A stretch of DNA of 64,000 nucleotides from Parvivirga hydrogeniphila (GCF_023371205.1 NZ_JAMCCO010000001.1:244662-308661), one strand, 5' to 3'; shown: positions 16,282-25,254, counted from the stretch's first letter. Made by a program: numbers and translations. Notes: a model not told the origin generated them from the letters alone.

Positions 16282-17166
16282 TCAGCCTGTGCGTCGCGAA
16301 CGGGCAGCGAGCCACGCCTCGGCAAGCTCCGCCCACCCTTCGCCGCGCTCGTGTTCCGTGACCGCGACGTTCGGGCGGCTGCGAGCGGCCGTGAGTGCGG
16401 CCTCGTCAGCGAGCGCGTTGGCGACCAGCACGAGCAACGCGGTCGCGTCCGCCATCTCCACGTCTGTCGCCGAATCGCCGACCGAGATTGCCTGCTCGCG
16501 CTCGAGGCCTAGGCGCTCGAGCACGAAGGAGATCGCGTGCGTCTTGCTCGTCCCGCGGGGGACGAGGTGGTAGGCGTGCACCTCCTCCACGGCGACCAGG
16601 GTGTGGCGAGGCGGTCGGATGATGCCGTTGTCGATGATGTCGATGGGCAGAGGGAGGGCGTCGAGGACGGCCTGCGCAGCGGCGAGATCGACGTTCCCGC
16701 GCAGCACGTGCGTCGCGATGCGATCGACGTGCCAGGGATCGTGGTTCTCGATACGCCCAGGGAACGCCTCTGCGAGCGCATCGAGCGCGCCGACGCGTAC
16801 GATCGCCTCCCAGGGAGTCTCGTCTTCACGCAGCGCGTCGTCGGGCCACTCGCCTGTAAGGTATGACGGCTCTCCGTACCGGTCGAACTGGACGACGCAG
16901 CCGAGTTCGGCGATGAAGACCTGCCACCCGAGCAGGCGGGCGATCTCGGTGCACTGCATGCGGTTGCGTCCGGTGGTGATGACGACAGGGAGGCCTGCGC
17001 GGTTTAGCTCGACGACTGCTGCAGCGGTCCGCACGGAAGGGCGACCCGAGGCGTCGGCCAGCAGCACTCCTCCAGGAGCGACGAGCGTCCCGTCCACATC
17101 GGTGAACAGGATCTTGGCGTTGGCAAGCGTCCGTTCGTGCTGTTCGCACAGCGTCTTCGGCGTCAT
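16282..17166 (-). CDS. HAD-superfamily hydrolase (Cof-like, class IIB)
   Basis: 294 residues. HAD motif I is ILFTDVDGTLVAPGG (nucleophile and acid Asp), motif II VVITTGRN, motif III lysine in the GTSKTHAISFVLERLGL segment, and motif IV SVGDSATDVEMADA. The cap between motifs II and III fits the Cof/mannosyl-3-phosphoglycerate phosphatase type; the LGCVVQFD segment resembles MPGP-like enzymes. Substrate is probably a sugar phosphate or phosphorylated metabolite but is unknown. It is divergently arranged with the GNAT gene at 17274, sharing a ~100-bp intergenic region. Confidence 0.85.
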   Translation of the reverse strand: MTPKTLCEQHERTLANAKILFTDVDGTLVAPGGVLLADASGRPSVRTAAAVVELNRAGLPVVITTGRNRMQCTEIARLLGWQVFIAELGCVVQFDRYGEPSYLTGEWPDDALREDETPWEAIVRVGALDALAEAFPGRIENHDPWHVDRIATHVLRGNVDLAAAQAVLDALPLPIDIIDNGIIRPPRHTLVAVEEVHAYHLVPRGTSKTHAISFVLERLGLEREQAISVGDSATDVEMADATALLVLVANALADEAALTAARSRPNVAVTEHERGEGWAELAEAWLAARSRRTG

Positions 17167-17232
17167 GTCGCCCCTTCTTCCGACGACCGCGCCTTACACT
17201 ACCCGAACACGTCTCGCGGTGGTAGCGGTGTC

Positions 17233-17238
17233 TATAAT
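17233..17238 (+). promoter_or_regulatory. -10 element for the GNAT gene
   Basis: A perfect TATAAT sits 35 bases before the ATG. No good -35 is seen at 16-18 bases upstream, so activation or an extended contact may be needed. Confidence 0.4.
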
Positions 17239-17273
17239 GGGGGCTGACAGCATGAGGACGTGAAGGAGGACCG

Positions 17274-17891
17274 ATGGCCCCCGCAGACGAGGACGGCCCT
17301 GTCGAGCTGCCGTATCCGCAGTATCGCTGTGCGATCTGCGGCGAGGACCTGCCGCTCGGCGACGCGCACATGTCCGTCACCTGCGCGACGCACCGGGCGG
17401 TGGGAGCCGAGGTCGCGTTCGAGGTCCGGTCTGCGCTGCCTTCGGACCGCCACGACATCGAGGCGATCTGCGACCAGGCATGGGGCGAGACGGAGGTCGA
17501 CGCGTTCGGCCGTACGTTCGACGTGCTGGAGTGCGACAACGTGGTCGCGATCGCAGATGACGGCTTCGCGGGGCTTATCTCGCTTGCTATCGACCGTGGC
17601 GAGCTTGCCATCGTGCTGCTCACGGTGTACCCGCGCTACCAGGGCTCTGGAGTCGGCGCCGCGCTGATAGAGGCGGCGGTGAACGAGGCTCGCGCTCGCA
17701 GGCTCCCGTTCGTGAAGGTCGCCACCACCAACGACGACATCCCGGCGCTGTACTTCTACCAGCGGCGAGGGTTCGTGCTCTACGAGCTCGTTGCGGGAGA
17801 GATGGTGGATCATCACGGCGAGGTCGTCCCGGGCTTCGCTCGGATCCCTGTACGCGATGAGATTCGCCTTCGCAGGCCCGTGTGCCAGTGA
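17274..17891 (+). CDS. GNAT N-acetyltransferase with N-terminal Cys/His knuckle
   Basis: 205 residues, ATG after AAGGAGG (17261-17267). Residues ~15-40 carry YRCAICGEDLPLGDAH and CATHR, a C-x2-C ... C-x2-H pattern that may bind zinc. The GNAT domain follows, with the acetyl-CoA loop TVYPRYQGSGVGAALI and the C-terminal ALYFYQRRGFVLYEL strand. Substrate is unknown; the metal knuckle suggests binding to a protein or nucleic acid. The ABC importer starts 32 bp later and may be co-transcribed. Confidence 0.82.
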   Translation: MAPADEDGPVELPYPQYRCAICGEDLPLGDAHMSVTCATHRAVGAEVAFEVRSALPSDRHDIEAICDQAWGETEVDAFGRTFDVLECDNVVAIADDGFAGLISLAIDRGELAIVLLTVYPRYQGSGVGAALIEAAVNEARARRLPFVKVATTNDDIPALYFYQRRGFVLYELVAGEMVDHHGEVVPGFARIPVRDEIRLRRPVCQ

Positions 17892-17923
17892 CCGTGCCGA
17901 TACGACCTCTTGAAGGAGGATCC

Positions 17924-18916
17924 GTGGACAGACGATGGATCGCAGGAGCGCTTGCAGCGGCCATGGCGGCGAGCGTCCTCGTGGGGCTCGCAGGATGCGT
18001 GCAGAAGCAGCAGACCGCAAACGGCGGAAGCAACGAGGTGGCTCCCGCGCCCATCCGGATCGGCGTGCTGCCCACAGAAGATGCGCTGCCGCTTTGGGTG
18101 GCGGAGCAGCGGGGGCTCTTCAAGAAGGCCGGCATCGACGTGCAGATCGTCACGTTCCAGGCCGCCCAGGAGCGTGACGCGGCGTTCGCCTCCGGGTCGA
18201 TCGACGCGTACATGGGCGATATCATCGCGTCGGCCATGCTCGAAGCGGGCGGATCCCCCGTGTCGCTCGCAACGGTGATGCTGGGAGCCACGCCTAAGCA
18301 GGGACGGTTCGGCATCGTCGCGAAGCCGGGGTCGAAGGCGACCACGCTTGCCGACCTCGCCGGGGCGCCGATCGGCATGTCGAGCGCATCGATCCAGGAG
18401 TACGTCGTCGACAAGCTCATGGCCAGCGCAGGCGTTCCTGCCGAAAAGGTGAAGAAGGAGATCGTCCCCAAGGTGCCGGTGAGGCTCGAACTCCTGATGA
18501 GCGGGAAGCTCGAAGCAGCAGCGCTTCCGGAGCCGCTGCTCTCGCTTGCCGAGAAGCAAGGAGCGGTGCTCATCGCGGACGATACCGAAGGTGAGAACCT
18601 GACGCAGACCGTGCTCGGTGTCTCCGACAAGTACCTTGCCATGCCGGGCGGGATGGTGACCGTCGGGCGGCTGCTGGATGCCTGGGACGAGGCTGTGGAC
18701 GTCGTGAACTCGGACCCGAATGCCTGGCGCGCGCTCCTCGTCGAGAAGGCGCGGCTCCCTGAGCCCATCAAGGAAACCTACGCCGTCAACGAATACCCGA
18801 AGGCGCAGCAGCCGACCGAGCAGATGGTGACGCCGGTTATCGAATGGATGCGAGCGAAGGGCCTGCTGAAAAGCGACCTCGGGTACGGCGACCTCGTGCA
18901 GCAGATCCCTCGGTAG
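17924..18916 (+). CDS. ABC importer substrate-binding lipoprotein (NMT1/SsuA-TauA type)
   Basis: 330 residues from GTG 17924 (GAAGGAGGATCC upstream). A lipoprotein signal ends in VLVGLAGC, so the mature protein would be anchored through Cys. The mature part matches the NMT1/SsuA-like group: IRIGVLPTEDALPLWVAEQ, GLFKKAGIDVQIVTF, and AAFASGSIDAYMGD. Ligands in this group are sulfonates, nitrate, pyrimidine precursors or other small molecules; none is singled out here. It forms an operon with ATPase and permease genes. Confidence 0.88.
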   Translation: MDRRWIAGALAAAMAASVLVGLAGCVQKQQTANGGSNEVAPAPIRIGVLPTEDALPLWVAEQRGLFKKAGIDVQIVTFQAAQERDAAFASGSIDAYMGDIIASAMLEAGGSPVSLATVMLGATPKQGRFGIVAKPGSKATTLADLAGAPIGMSSASIQEYVVDKLMASAGVPAEKVKKEIVPKVPVRLELLMSGKLEAAALPEPLLSLAEKQGAVLIADDTEGENLTQTVLGVSDKYLAMPGGMVTVGRLLDAWDEAVDVVNSDPNAWRALLVEKARLPEPIKETYAVNEYPKAQQPTEQMVTPVIEWMRAKGLLKSDLGYGDLVQQIPR

Positions 18917-18926
18917 GCGCTGCCCC

Positions 18927-19718
18927 ATGGCGCGGATCGAGGTCGACGGGCTCACGGTGCGCTACCCGGGCGCCGCGCCCGTGGTCGCGCTCGACCGCCT
19001 CGACCTGCGCGTGAGCGAGGGCGAGCCGATCGCAGTGATCGGGCCGTCGGGATGCGGCAAGTCGACGCTCCTACTGGCGCTCGCCGGGCTCGTCATGCCG
19101 ACGTCCGGGAGCGTGCGCGTCAACGGCGAGGCGCTTTCCGGTCCGCGCAAGCGCACCGCGCTCATGCTGCAGGACTTCGGTCTGCTGCCCTGGAAGACCG
19201 TCGAGCACAACGCCGGCCTCGGGCTTGAGGTCCGCGGTGTCGACGCGATGACGCGAAGGGCCACCGTGGCAGGCGTCTTGGAGCGGCTCGGCCTGTCCGG
19301 CTTCGGACACGCATACCCTGCCGAGCTCTCCGGCGGCATGCGCCAGCGCGTCGCGCTCGCCCGCGCGCTTGCCCTGGAGGCCGACGTGCTGTTGATGGAC
19401 GAGCCTCTGTCTGCGCTCGACGCGCTCACGCGCGAGGACCTGCAGCAGCTCCTGCTCGAGCTCTGGCTGCAACGCGGACACACCCAGGTGCTTGTCACGC
19501 ACTCCATCGAAGAGGCGGTGTTCCTGGGCAGGAGGATCGTGGTGATGACGCCCAGGCCGGGACGCGTCGCCTCCGTCCTCGACAACCCCGAGATGGGGCA
19601 GGCCGGGTATCGCGCGACCGAGACGTTCCTGCACCGATGCGTCACGCTGAGGCGGATGCTGGAGTCGGAAGGAGCGTTCGAGGCGGCAAACGTCGAGGCG
19701 GGGAGGGCAGAAGCGTGA
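18927..19718 (+). CDS. ABC importer ATPase (NitT/TauT family)
   Basis: 263 residues. Walker A GPSGCGKST, Q-loop LMLQDFGLLPWKT, signature LSGGMRQR, Walker B VLLMDEPLSALDA and switch His in LVTHSIEEAVFL are all intact. The PGR segment after the H-loop is typical of SsuB/TauB. It starts 10 bp after the binding-protein gene and overlaps the permease gene by four bases (GTGA). Confidence 0.92.
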   Translation: MARIEVDGLTVRYPGAAPVVALDRLDLRVSEGEPIAVIGPSGCGKSTLLLALAGLVMPTSGSVRVNGEALSGPRKRTALMLQDFGLLPWKTVEHNAGLGLEVRGVDAMTRRATVAGVLERLGLSGFGHAYPAELSGGMRQRVALARALALEADVLLMDEPLSALDALTREDLQQLLLELWLQRGHTQVLVTHSIEEAVFLGRRIVVMTPRPGRVASVLDNPEMGQAGYRATETFLHRCVTLRRMLESEGAFEAANVEAGRAEA

Positions 19719-20476
19719 AGCGGCCCGCCTCCCGCATCGCCGGATATGCTGCCGCGACGGCCTTCGCGCTCGTCGTGTGGCAGGCCGTCGCCGCCGCGCT
19801 CGGCACGCGTGCCTTGCCGTCGCCCGCCGAGACCGCACGCGTGCTTGCGGAGCGCTTCACGCCAGACATCCTCCCAAACCTGGGGATCAGCGTGTGGCGC
19901 GTCGTGTTCGCAACCGCCATCGGGCTTGCGCTGGGAGCGCCAGCGGGACTGGCGATGGGGCGATCGAAGCGGCTGGATGCGGTCGCAGGCCCGCTCGTGT
20001 TCCTGGGCTATCCGGTCCCGAAGGTGGTGTTCCTGCCGATACTGCTCGTGCTCTTCGGCATCGGAGACGCGCCGAAAGTCGCGCTCATCGCGCTTATCGT
20101 CTTCTTCCAGATCCTCGTGACGGCCCGGGACGCTGCGCGAGGGGTCCAGCCCTCGGCGATCCTATCGGTGCGGTCGCTCGGGGCGACGCGGTGGCAGGTG
20201 TTCCGGCACGTCGTGGTGCCGGCAGCCCTGCCGGACATCTTCACGGCCCTGCGGATCAGCACGGGCACCGCCATCGCCGTGCTCTTCTTCTCCGAGACCG
20301 TCGCGGGCACAGACGGGCTTGGCTGGTACATCATGGACGCGTGGACGCGCATCGCGTATCCGGAGATGTTCGCGGGCATCGTTGTGATGGCGCTCATGGG
20401 CGTGACGATCTACGAGCTTCTCGAGGCGCTCGAATCCCGGATCTGCCGCTGGACGCGAGCCGGCGTCGAGCGCTGA
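19715..20476 (+). CDS. ABC importer permease (SsuC/TauC-like)
   Basis: 253 residues, about six membrane segments. The cytoplasmic coupling loop of binding-protein-dependent permeases is seen (AILSVRSLGATRWQVFRHVV, the EAA loop), followed by VVPAALPDIFTALRI. GTG 19715 overlaps the ATPase stop, with GGGAGGG just upstream. It probably acts as a homodimer with the ATPase dimer. The gene ends 4 bp before the convergent cytochrome gene. Confidence 0.9.
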   Translation: MKRPASRIAGYAAATAFALVVWQAVAAALGTRALPSPAETARVLAERFTPDILPNLGISVWRVVFATAIGLALGAPAGLAMGRSKRLDAVAGPLVFLGYPVPKVVFLPILLVLFGIGDAPKVALIALIVFFQILVTARDAARGVQPSAILSVRSLGATRWQVFRHVVVPAALPDIFTALRISTGTAIAVLFFSETVAGTDGLGWYIMDAWTRIAYPEMFAGIVVMALMGVTIYELLEALESRICRWTRAGVER

Positions 20477-20480
20477 GCTG

Positions 20481-21629
20481 CTACGGCAGCTGCGCTGCCG
20501 GATGGCAGTTCATGCAGAGGTCGTCGGAGTACGCGGTCGTGGTCGCCTCGACGAGCATCCTGTACCCGAGCGTTTCGTGGGGGAAGTTCTGGAAGCGCGG
20601 GTTGTCGGACGCCGTGCGACCGTCGGGCGCAGTCACGGTCGCCGTCGAAGGGGTCGCCTGCGTACCGTCGGCCGTAAGCTCGCCGACGTAACGGGTGTCC
20701 TCGTGGCACTGCTGGCAGATCGGGTAGCGGCCCTGCTGCGCGCCCGTTCTCGGGAACGGCCACAGGTAGCCCCGGTTGTACCCGCTGACTTTGGTGTTGA
20801 TGCCCATCGGGCCGATCGTCGTCACAGCGGTGGGATACGGCCCTGGTCCGACGATGGCTGCCAGACGGTAGTTTGCGGGGCTGGACGTTGTGAGGAGCGA
20901 TTCCACGGGATGGTTATGGACCGTCGAGAGCCCGGAGGCGCGCCCCGCGTGACACGCGAGACACCAGTCCGATCCGTACTCGGCGACTGCCGTCGCGACG
21001 CCGCCTGGCCGCTGCTTGAGCAAGCGGCTCTGCACCTGCACGGTGAGCAGGCCGTGGTAGTCGCGCTGGAACCAGTACGAGCGCTGGCGCTCGCCCGGGA
21101 ACGCGGTGACGATCTCGGAGCCGTGCGGCGAGTGGCAGTCCGAGCAGGTGAGGGTCTGACCGGGACCCGAGAACGCCATAGAGGCGCTGCCGCCATCTGA
21201 AGCGCTGCCGCCGGGAACGACGCTCGTGGTCTCGATACGGTGCTGAGCGCCCACCACCGCGCCCCGTGCCTCGATGGCTCCGTACACGCCCTGACCTTGG
21301 GTGGTGGTGCCGTCGTGGCAGGTGAAGCACGTCGACTTGATGGTCTCGCCGGGAAGGAGCTTGTTGGCGGTCGGCGCGTCGTGAACGGTGTGGCAACACT
21401 CGCAGGCGCTGGTGGTGGCGCTGTACCCCGAGTGGGGGCCGACACGAGTGCCCGTGCCCGTGGTGCCGTTGGGGTTATGGCAGTCTGAGCAGCCCACACC
21501 CGGCGTGTACGTGGAAGTGGTCTCATCGAACGCGAACGCCGTTGAGGCCCAAAGACCGCATGCGACGGCGCAGGCAAGAGCGACCACGATACGCACAGCG
21601 GGCAGTTCTCGAAGAGCGCGACCCCTCAT
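20481..21629 (-). CDS. Seven-haem c-type cytochrome, secreted (paralogue of 34818-35909)
   Basis: 382 residues from ATG 21629 (GAGGGGG upstream). A signal peptide ends near ASTAFA. Seven CxxCH haem sites occur: CSDCH, CECCH, CFTCH, CSDCH, CLACH, CQQCH and CMNCH. Tryptophan- and proline-containing spacers such as SPHGSEIVTAFPG, RYPICQQCHEDTRYVGEL and NPRFQNFPHET are shared with the second copy. No membrane anchor is seen after the signal, so it is probably periplasmic or external and carries electrons; the partner is not evident. The doublecyt CxxCH pair pattern resembles doubled-CxxCH proteins. Its promoter and an FNR/CRP-like site are described separately. Confidence 0.9.
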   Translation of the reverse strand: MRGRALRELPAVRIVVALACAVACGLWASTAFAFDETTSTYTPGVGCSDCHNPNGTTGTGTRVGPHSGYSATTSACECCHTVHDAPTANKLLPGETIKSTCFTCHDGTTTQGQGVYGAIEARGAVVGAQHRIETTSVVPGGSASDGGSASMAFSGPGQTLTCSDCHSPHGSEIVTAFPGERQRSYWFQRDYHGLLTVQVQSRLLKQRPGGVATAVAEYGSDWCLACHAGRASGLSTVHNHPVESLLTTSSPANYRLAAIVGPGPYPTAVTTIGPMGINTKVSGYNRGYLWPFPRTGAQQGRYPICQQCHEDTRYVGELTADGTQATPSTATVTAPDGRTASDNPRFQNFPHETLGYRMLVEATTTAYSDDLCMNCHPAAQLP

Positions 21630-21671
21630 CGAGCCCCCTCGTCTCGAGATCCGCGAGAAACGCACCGCCCA

Positions 21672-21700
21672 ACTCTAGTTGATGCACGTCACACGCGCAA
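21672..21700 (-). promoter_or_regulatory. Cytochrome promoter with an embedded CRP/FNR-like half-site pair
   Basis: On the minus strand TTGCGC (21700-21695), a 17-base spacer and TAGAGT (21677-21672). The spacer holds TGTGACGTGCATCA (21693-21680), close to the TGTGA-N6-TCACA consensus of CRP/FNR regulators but with one weak arm. A regulator there would lie between -35 and -10. Confidence 0.45.
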
Positions 21701-21732
21701 CCCCCGAGCGCCGCATCGGCGCGACAGCCTGC

Positions 21733-22110
21733 CTACCGCCCCGCTTCCATGACGCGGCCGACGGTCTCCCGGAGAGCGCGCGGCTCGAACGGTTTCACGA
21801 CGTACTCTTCGCACCCGAGCTCGATCGCTCGCTGGAGGTCGGCCTTCTGGGCCGCAGTCGTCAGCATCACGACTTTGAGGCCCGCCGTCTGTGGATGCTT
21901 GCGCAAGAACGAAAGCACCTCGAAGCCGTCGAGCTTGGGCATCGTGACGTCGAGCAGCACGAGGTCTGGGGGTTCGGCGAAGGCGCGCTCCAGCGCCTCC
22001 TCTCCGTCCACGGCTTCGGAGATCTCGCAGTCCAGCGGCCGCAGGGCGGCCTTCACGAGCATGCGGATCTGCAGGTTGTCGTCGGCAACCAGTATTCGTT
22101 TCGGTGTCAC
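21733..22110 (-). CDS. Single-domain response regulator (CheY-like)
   Basis: 125 residues, only a receiver domain: ILVADDNLQIR (acidic pair), phospho-acceptor Asp in LVLLDVTMPK, Thr in VVMLTTAAQ and Lys in YVVKPFEP. No output domain, so it would act by protein binding or in a phosphorelay. GTG start after AGAGGGGCGCCC. Last gene of a four-gene signalling cluster with the hybrid kinase. Confidence 0.88.
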   Translation of the reverse strand: MTPKRILVADDNLQIRMLVKAALRPLDCEISEAVDGEEALERAFAEPPDLVLLDVTMPKLDGFEVLSFLRKHPQTAGLKVVMLTTAAQKADLQRAIELGCEEYVVKPFEPRALRETVGRVMEAGR

Positions 22111-22143
22111 GGGCGCCCCTCTCTCGTGACGTGCAGCGCCGGG

Positions 22144-22593
22144 TCACTCCCGGTCGCGGTGCATGATGTTGACGATCGTGTGGAGCTTCGCTTCCCGCTT
22201 CGCACGCTCGCGCTCGAATTCGGCACGACGGACCGGGTCGAGCATCGCCTCGATGTGGTCGGCCACCTCCGCAGGCTTGAACGGCTTGGGGATGTAGTCG
22301 ACGTTGTCGTCCTTCATCTGCTCGACCTGCTCCTCGAAGGTGCCTGCTGCGGAGAGGAAGAGGATCGGGACCTGGTTGCCACGGCGCCGTATCTCGTCAC
22401 GCACCTGGTGGCCGTCCATCTTCGGCATCATGACGTCGAGCACGACGAGGTCCGGTTTCTCGGTCTCCACCATCGCGAGCGCTTCGACGCCGTTCGAGGC
22501 GACCACGACCTCGTGCCCGCGGTTCGTCAACGCCACGGTGAGCAGCTTCTGGATGTTCGGCTCGTCGTCGACGACGAGGATCTTGCCCTTCAT
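22144..22593 (-). CDS. Response regulator receiver protein with charged C-terminal helix
   Basis: 149 residues. Receiver: ILVVDDEPNIQK, Asp in LVVLDVMMPKMDG, Ser in LFLSAAGTFEEQ, Lys in YIPKPFKP. The final ~25 residues (a FERERAKREAKLHTIVN segment) are a highly charged helix, perhaps for dimerisation, with no DNA-binding domain. Placed between two other receivers in the same orientation. Confidence 0.87.
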   Translation of the reverse strand: MKGKILVVDDEPNIQKLLTVALTNRGHEVVVASNGVEALAMVETEKPDLVVLDVMMPKMDGHQVRDEIRRRGNQVPILFLSAAGTFEEQVEQMKDDNVDYIPKPFKPAEVADHIEAMLDPVRRAEFERERAKREAKLHTIVNIMHRDRE

Positions 22594-22608
22594 GGCCAGC
22601 CCCTTCCC

Positions 22609-22977
22609 TCACGTCCGGTGGAGGATCTCATCCACTTTCTCGAGGAGCGCGCGTGGCGTGAACGGCTTGCACACGTACTCCTCCGCGCCGCAGTCGAGGC
22701 CCTGGCGGACCTCGTACTGCTGCGACTTCGCCGAGAGCATCACGACCGGTATGTCTTTCGTGGCGGGGTTGCTCTTGATCGCTTGCGCTGCCTCGTACCC
22801 GTTCATCTCCGGCATCATCACGTCGAGCAGGATCAGGTCCGGCCGTTCGCGTTCGGCCGCTTCGACCGCGCTCTTTCCGTCCGCGACCGTGAGCACCTCG
22901 TGCCCGTGGTTGCTGAGCGTGAAGCTCACCAACTTGAGGATGTGCGGCTCGTCGTCTGCGACGAGGATGCGGCTCAT
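22609..22977 (-). CDS. Single-domain response regulator
   Basis: 122 residues, receiver only: ILVADDEPHIL, Asp in LILLDVMMPEMNGYE, Ser in VVMLSAKSQQ, Lys in YVCKPFTP. The ATG overlaps the stop of the hybrid kinase gene (ATGA), so the two are translationally coupled and likely phospho-partners. Confidence 0.88.
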   Translation of the reverse strand: MSRILVADDEPHILKLVSFTLSNHGHEVLTVADGKSAVEAAERERPDLILLDVMMPEMNGYEAAQAIKSNPATKDIPVVMLSAKSQQYEVRQGLDCGAEEYVCKPFTPRALLEKVDEILHRT

Positions 22978-25142
22978 CGCGCGGCCTCCTCAGCGGCAAG
23001 CAGCGCCTCGATCCGTCGCACGATCTCCTCGGCGGAGAACGGCTTGTCGACCTTCTGCTCCGCCATGCCGAGGATGTCGATGCGGGAGCGGTCGATCTGG
23101 TAGGCGGTCATGATGACGATGGGGATGTCCTTGAGCTCTGGGTCGGTCTTGACGGCCTCGATCACCTCGTACCCGTCCATCACCGGCATCTGCAGGTCGA
23201 GCAGCACGAGATCCGGCTTCCGCTTGCGTATCGCCGCCATCGCCTCCGCTCCGTCGTACGCCGCGACGATGGAGTACCCGCGCGTCTTGAGCGTGTCCCG
23301 CAGCACGTTCACGATGCTGCGGTCGTCGTCGACGACGAGCACGACCGGGGCGGCGACGGATCCGACGAGCGCGTTCACGATGCCGACGAGCCGCTGTTTG
23401 TCGATCGGTTTCTCGAGATACTCCGCGGCGCCGAGGCGGCACGACCGGCCCTCGTCGCACACGATCGACAAGACGAGCACGGGTATCTCGGCAGTGCGCG
23501 GGTCGTCCTTGAGCGCCTGCAGCAGATCGAACCCGTCGGCGTCATCGAGCATGACGTCGAGCGTGATGACGCGCGGCGCTTCTTGCTGGGCCTTCTCGAG
23601 GGCCTCCTTCGCCGTGTGCGCTTTCACGACCTCGTAGCCTTGCTTGGACAGGTATGTCTCCACGAGGTTGGCGATCTCCGGGTCGCGGTCGACCACGAGG
23701 ACCTTGCCGCCGAGGGCGGACGCCTCGAGCCCCGGAGTCCTGACCAGGTCTTTGGGCGCCACCGGCAGGGTGAAGTAGAACGTGGAGCCTTTGCCAGGCC
23801 TGCTGCGGACGCCTACCTGGCCGCCGAGCAGCTCGATGATGCTCTTGCAGATGGAAAGCCCGAGCCCGGTTCCGCCGATCTCACGAGTCAGCGACGAGTC
23901 GACCCGATAGAACTTGGTGAAGAGCCTCTTCTGGTCTTCCTTCTCGATGCCGATGCCCTGGTCGGTGATGCTCACCTGCACCATGTCGCCGTCTTGCTTC
24001 GCGCGGATGGTGATCGTGCCGCCTTGGGGCGAATACTTGATGGCGTTGCTCACGAAGTTCGTGAGCACCTGGCCCACGCGGTCGCGGTCGCCGGCGACGC
24101 GCGGAAGGCCCTCAGGGACCTTGACGACGATCTTGTGGCCCGAGCGGTCCGCGACGGCCGCGAAGGTGCCGGCGACGTCCAGCGCGAGGTCGAGGACGTC
24201 GATCGGCTGGATCTTGAGGTGTATCCGCCCACTCTCGATCCGCGAGATGTCCAGCATGTCGTTGATGAGGTCGACGAGCCGGTCGGCGTTCTCTTTGACG
24301 ATGGAGAGGAATTCGCGCTGGATCTCGTTGATCTCGCCGGCCTCGCCGTCGAGGATGAGGTCGACGTAGCCTTTGATCGAGGTGAGCGGCGTGCGGAGCT
24401 CGTGCGAGACGGTCGATACGAACTCGTTCTTCATCTGGCTGACTTCACGCTCGGCGGTGACGTCATGCAACGTCGCGACGTAGCCGAGGTAGATGCCGCT
24501 TTCGTCGAGCACAGGGTCGGTGCGGACGTCGAGGATTCGGTGCTGCGGCTTCTCGAGCCGGACCTCCCGGATCTGCGAGCCGTCGACCGCGGGGTCGTAG
24601 CCGTCCTCGGCGAGCATCCCGAGCAGGTCGGCGAGATCCGTGCGTTTCCCGAGCACCTGTCTCGGCTTCAGTCCGAGGAACGAGCACGCCGTGGGGTTCA
24701 CGTAGGTGACGACGTCGTCCGGGTCGAAGACGATCAGCCCGTCGCCCGTGCTCGCGAGGATGGCCTCGGCCTTCTTGCGCGCTTGCTCGAGCGGGGTCTC
24801 GTCGCGGATGGTGATGACGGCAGCGCGCCGCTCGCCGCAGAGGTAGGGGGCGACGGTCGCGTGCAGCAGCTGGCCGTCCCGCACGATCCGCACCACGTGC
24901 GGCTGCCGCTTCGAGCGGGGCGTGAGGAGCGTCCCGACGGCGCGCTCGACGCCAGGAAGCCCGAGCGCGCTGTAGTGTTTGCCGACCATCTCGCTGCGCG
25001 TGCGGCCCAGAAGCTTCTCCGCGGTCTCATTGAAGATGCGGATCTCGCCGTCGGGCCCGATGGCGACGAGCGCATCGCTGGTGTTCGCCATGAGCGCACG
25101 GACGTGCAGGTGGGTGCGGCGATCGTCTGTGCTGTGCGCCAT
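22974..25142 (-). CDS. Hybrid sensor histidine kinase: PAS-PAS-HisKA-HATPase-REC-REC
   Basis: 722 residues from ATG 25142 (AAGGGG upstream). No membrane segment, so a cytosolic sensor. Domains: PAS (~12-118), PAS (~122-235), HisKA with the phospho-His at about 247 in FVSTVSHELRTPLTSIKG, HATPase (~350-475; NAIKYSP and GTGLGLSICK visible), REC1 (~490-605; the Asp in ITLDVMLDDADG) and REC2 (~612-715; LVLLDLQMPVMDG). It would autophosphorylate and relay to its own receivers and to the three receiver-only proteins downstream. The signal is unknown; PAS domains suggest a cytosolic small molecule or redox cue. Confidence 0.93.
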   Translation of the reverse strand: MAHSTDDRRTHLHVRALMANTSDALVAIGPDGEIRIFNETAEKLLGRTRSEMVGKHYSALGLPGVERAVGTLLTPRSKRQPHVVRIVRDGQLLHATVAPYLCGERRAAVITIRDETPLEQARKKAEAILASTGDGLIVFDPDDVVTYVNPTACSFLGLKPRQVLGKRTDLADLLGMLAEDGYDPAVDGSQIREVRLEKPQHRILDVRTDPVLDESGIYLGYVATLHDVTAEREVSQMKNEFVSTVSHELRTPLTSIKGYVDLILDGEAGEINEIQREFLSIVKENADRLVDLINDMLDISRIESGRIHLKIQPIDVLDLALDVAGTFAAVADRSGHKIVVKVPEGLPRVAGDRDRVGQVLTNFVSNAIKYSPQGGTITIRAKQDGDMVQVSITDQGIGIEKEDQKRLFTKFYRVDSSLTREIGGTGLGLSICKSIIELLGGQVGVRSRPGKGSTFYFTLPVAPKDLVRTPGLEASALGGKVLVVDRDPEIANLVETYLSKQGYEVVKAHTAKEALEKAQQEAPRVITLDVMLDDADGFDLLQALKDDPRTAEIPVLVLSIVCDEGRSCRLGAAEYLEKPIDKQRLVGIVNALVGSVAAPVVLVVDDDRSIVNVLRDTLKTRGYSIVAAYDGAEAMAAIRKRKPDLVLLDLQMPVMDGYEVIEAVKTDPELKDIPIVIMTAYQIDRSRIDILGMAEQKVDKPFSAEEIVRRIEALLAAEEAAR

Positions 25143-25254
25143 AAGAACCCCTTCGGAGCAATCTCGTCCAGAGTTCAGTATTCGGCGCAGCCGCAGCGTT
25201 CCCTGCACGAAGCGGCGTGCGAGCGCCGCGAGCGACCAGGTGCGAGGTGCTGCA

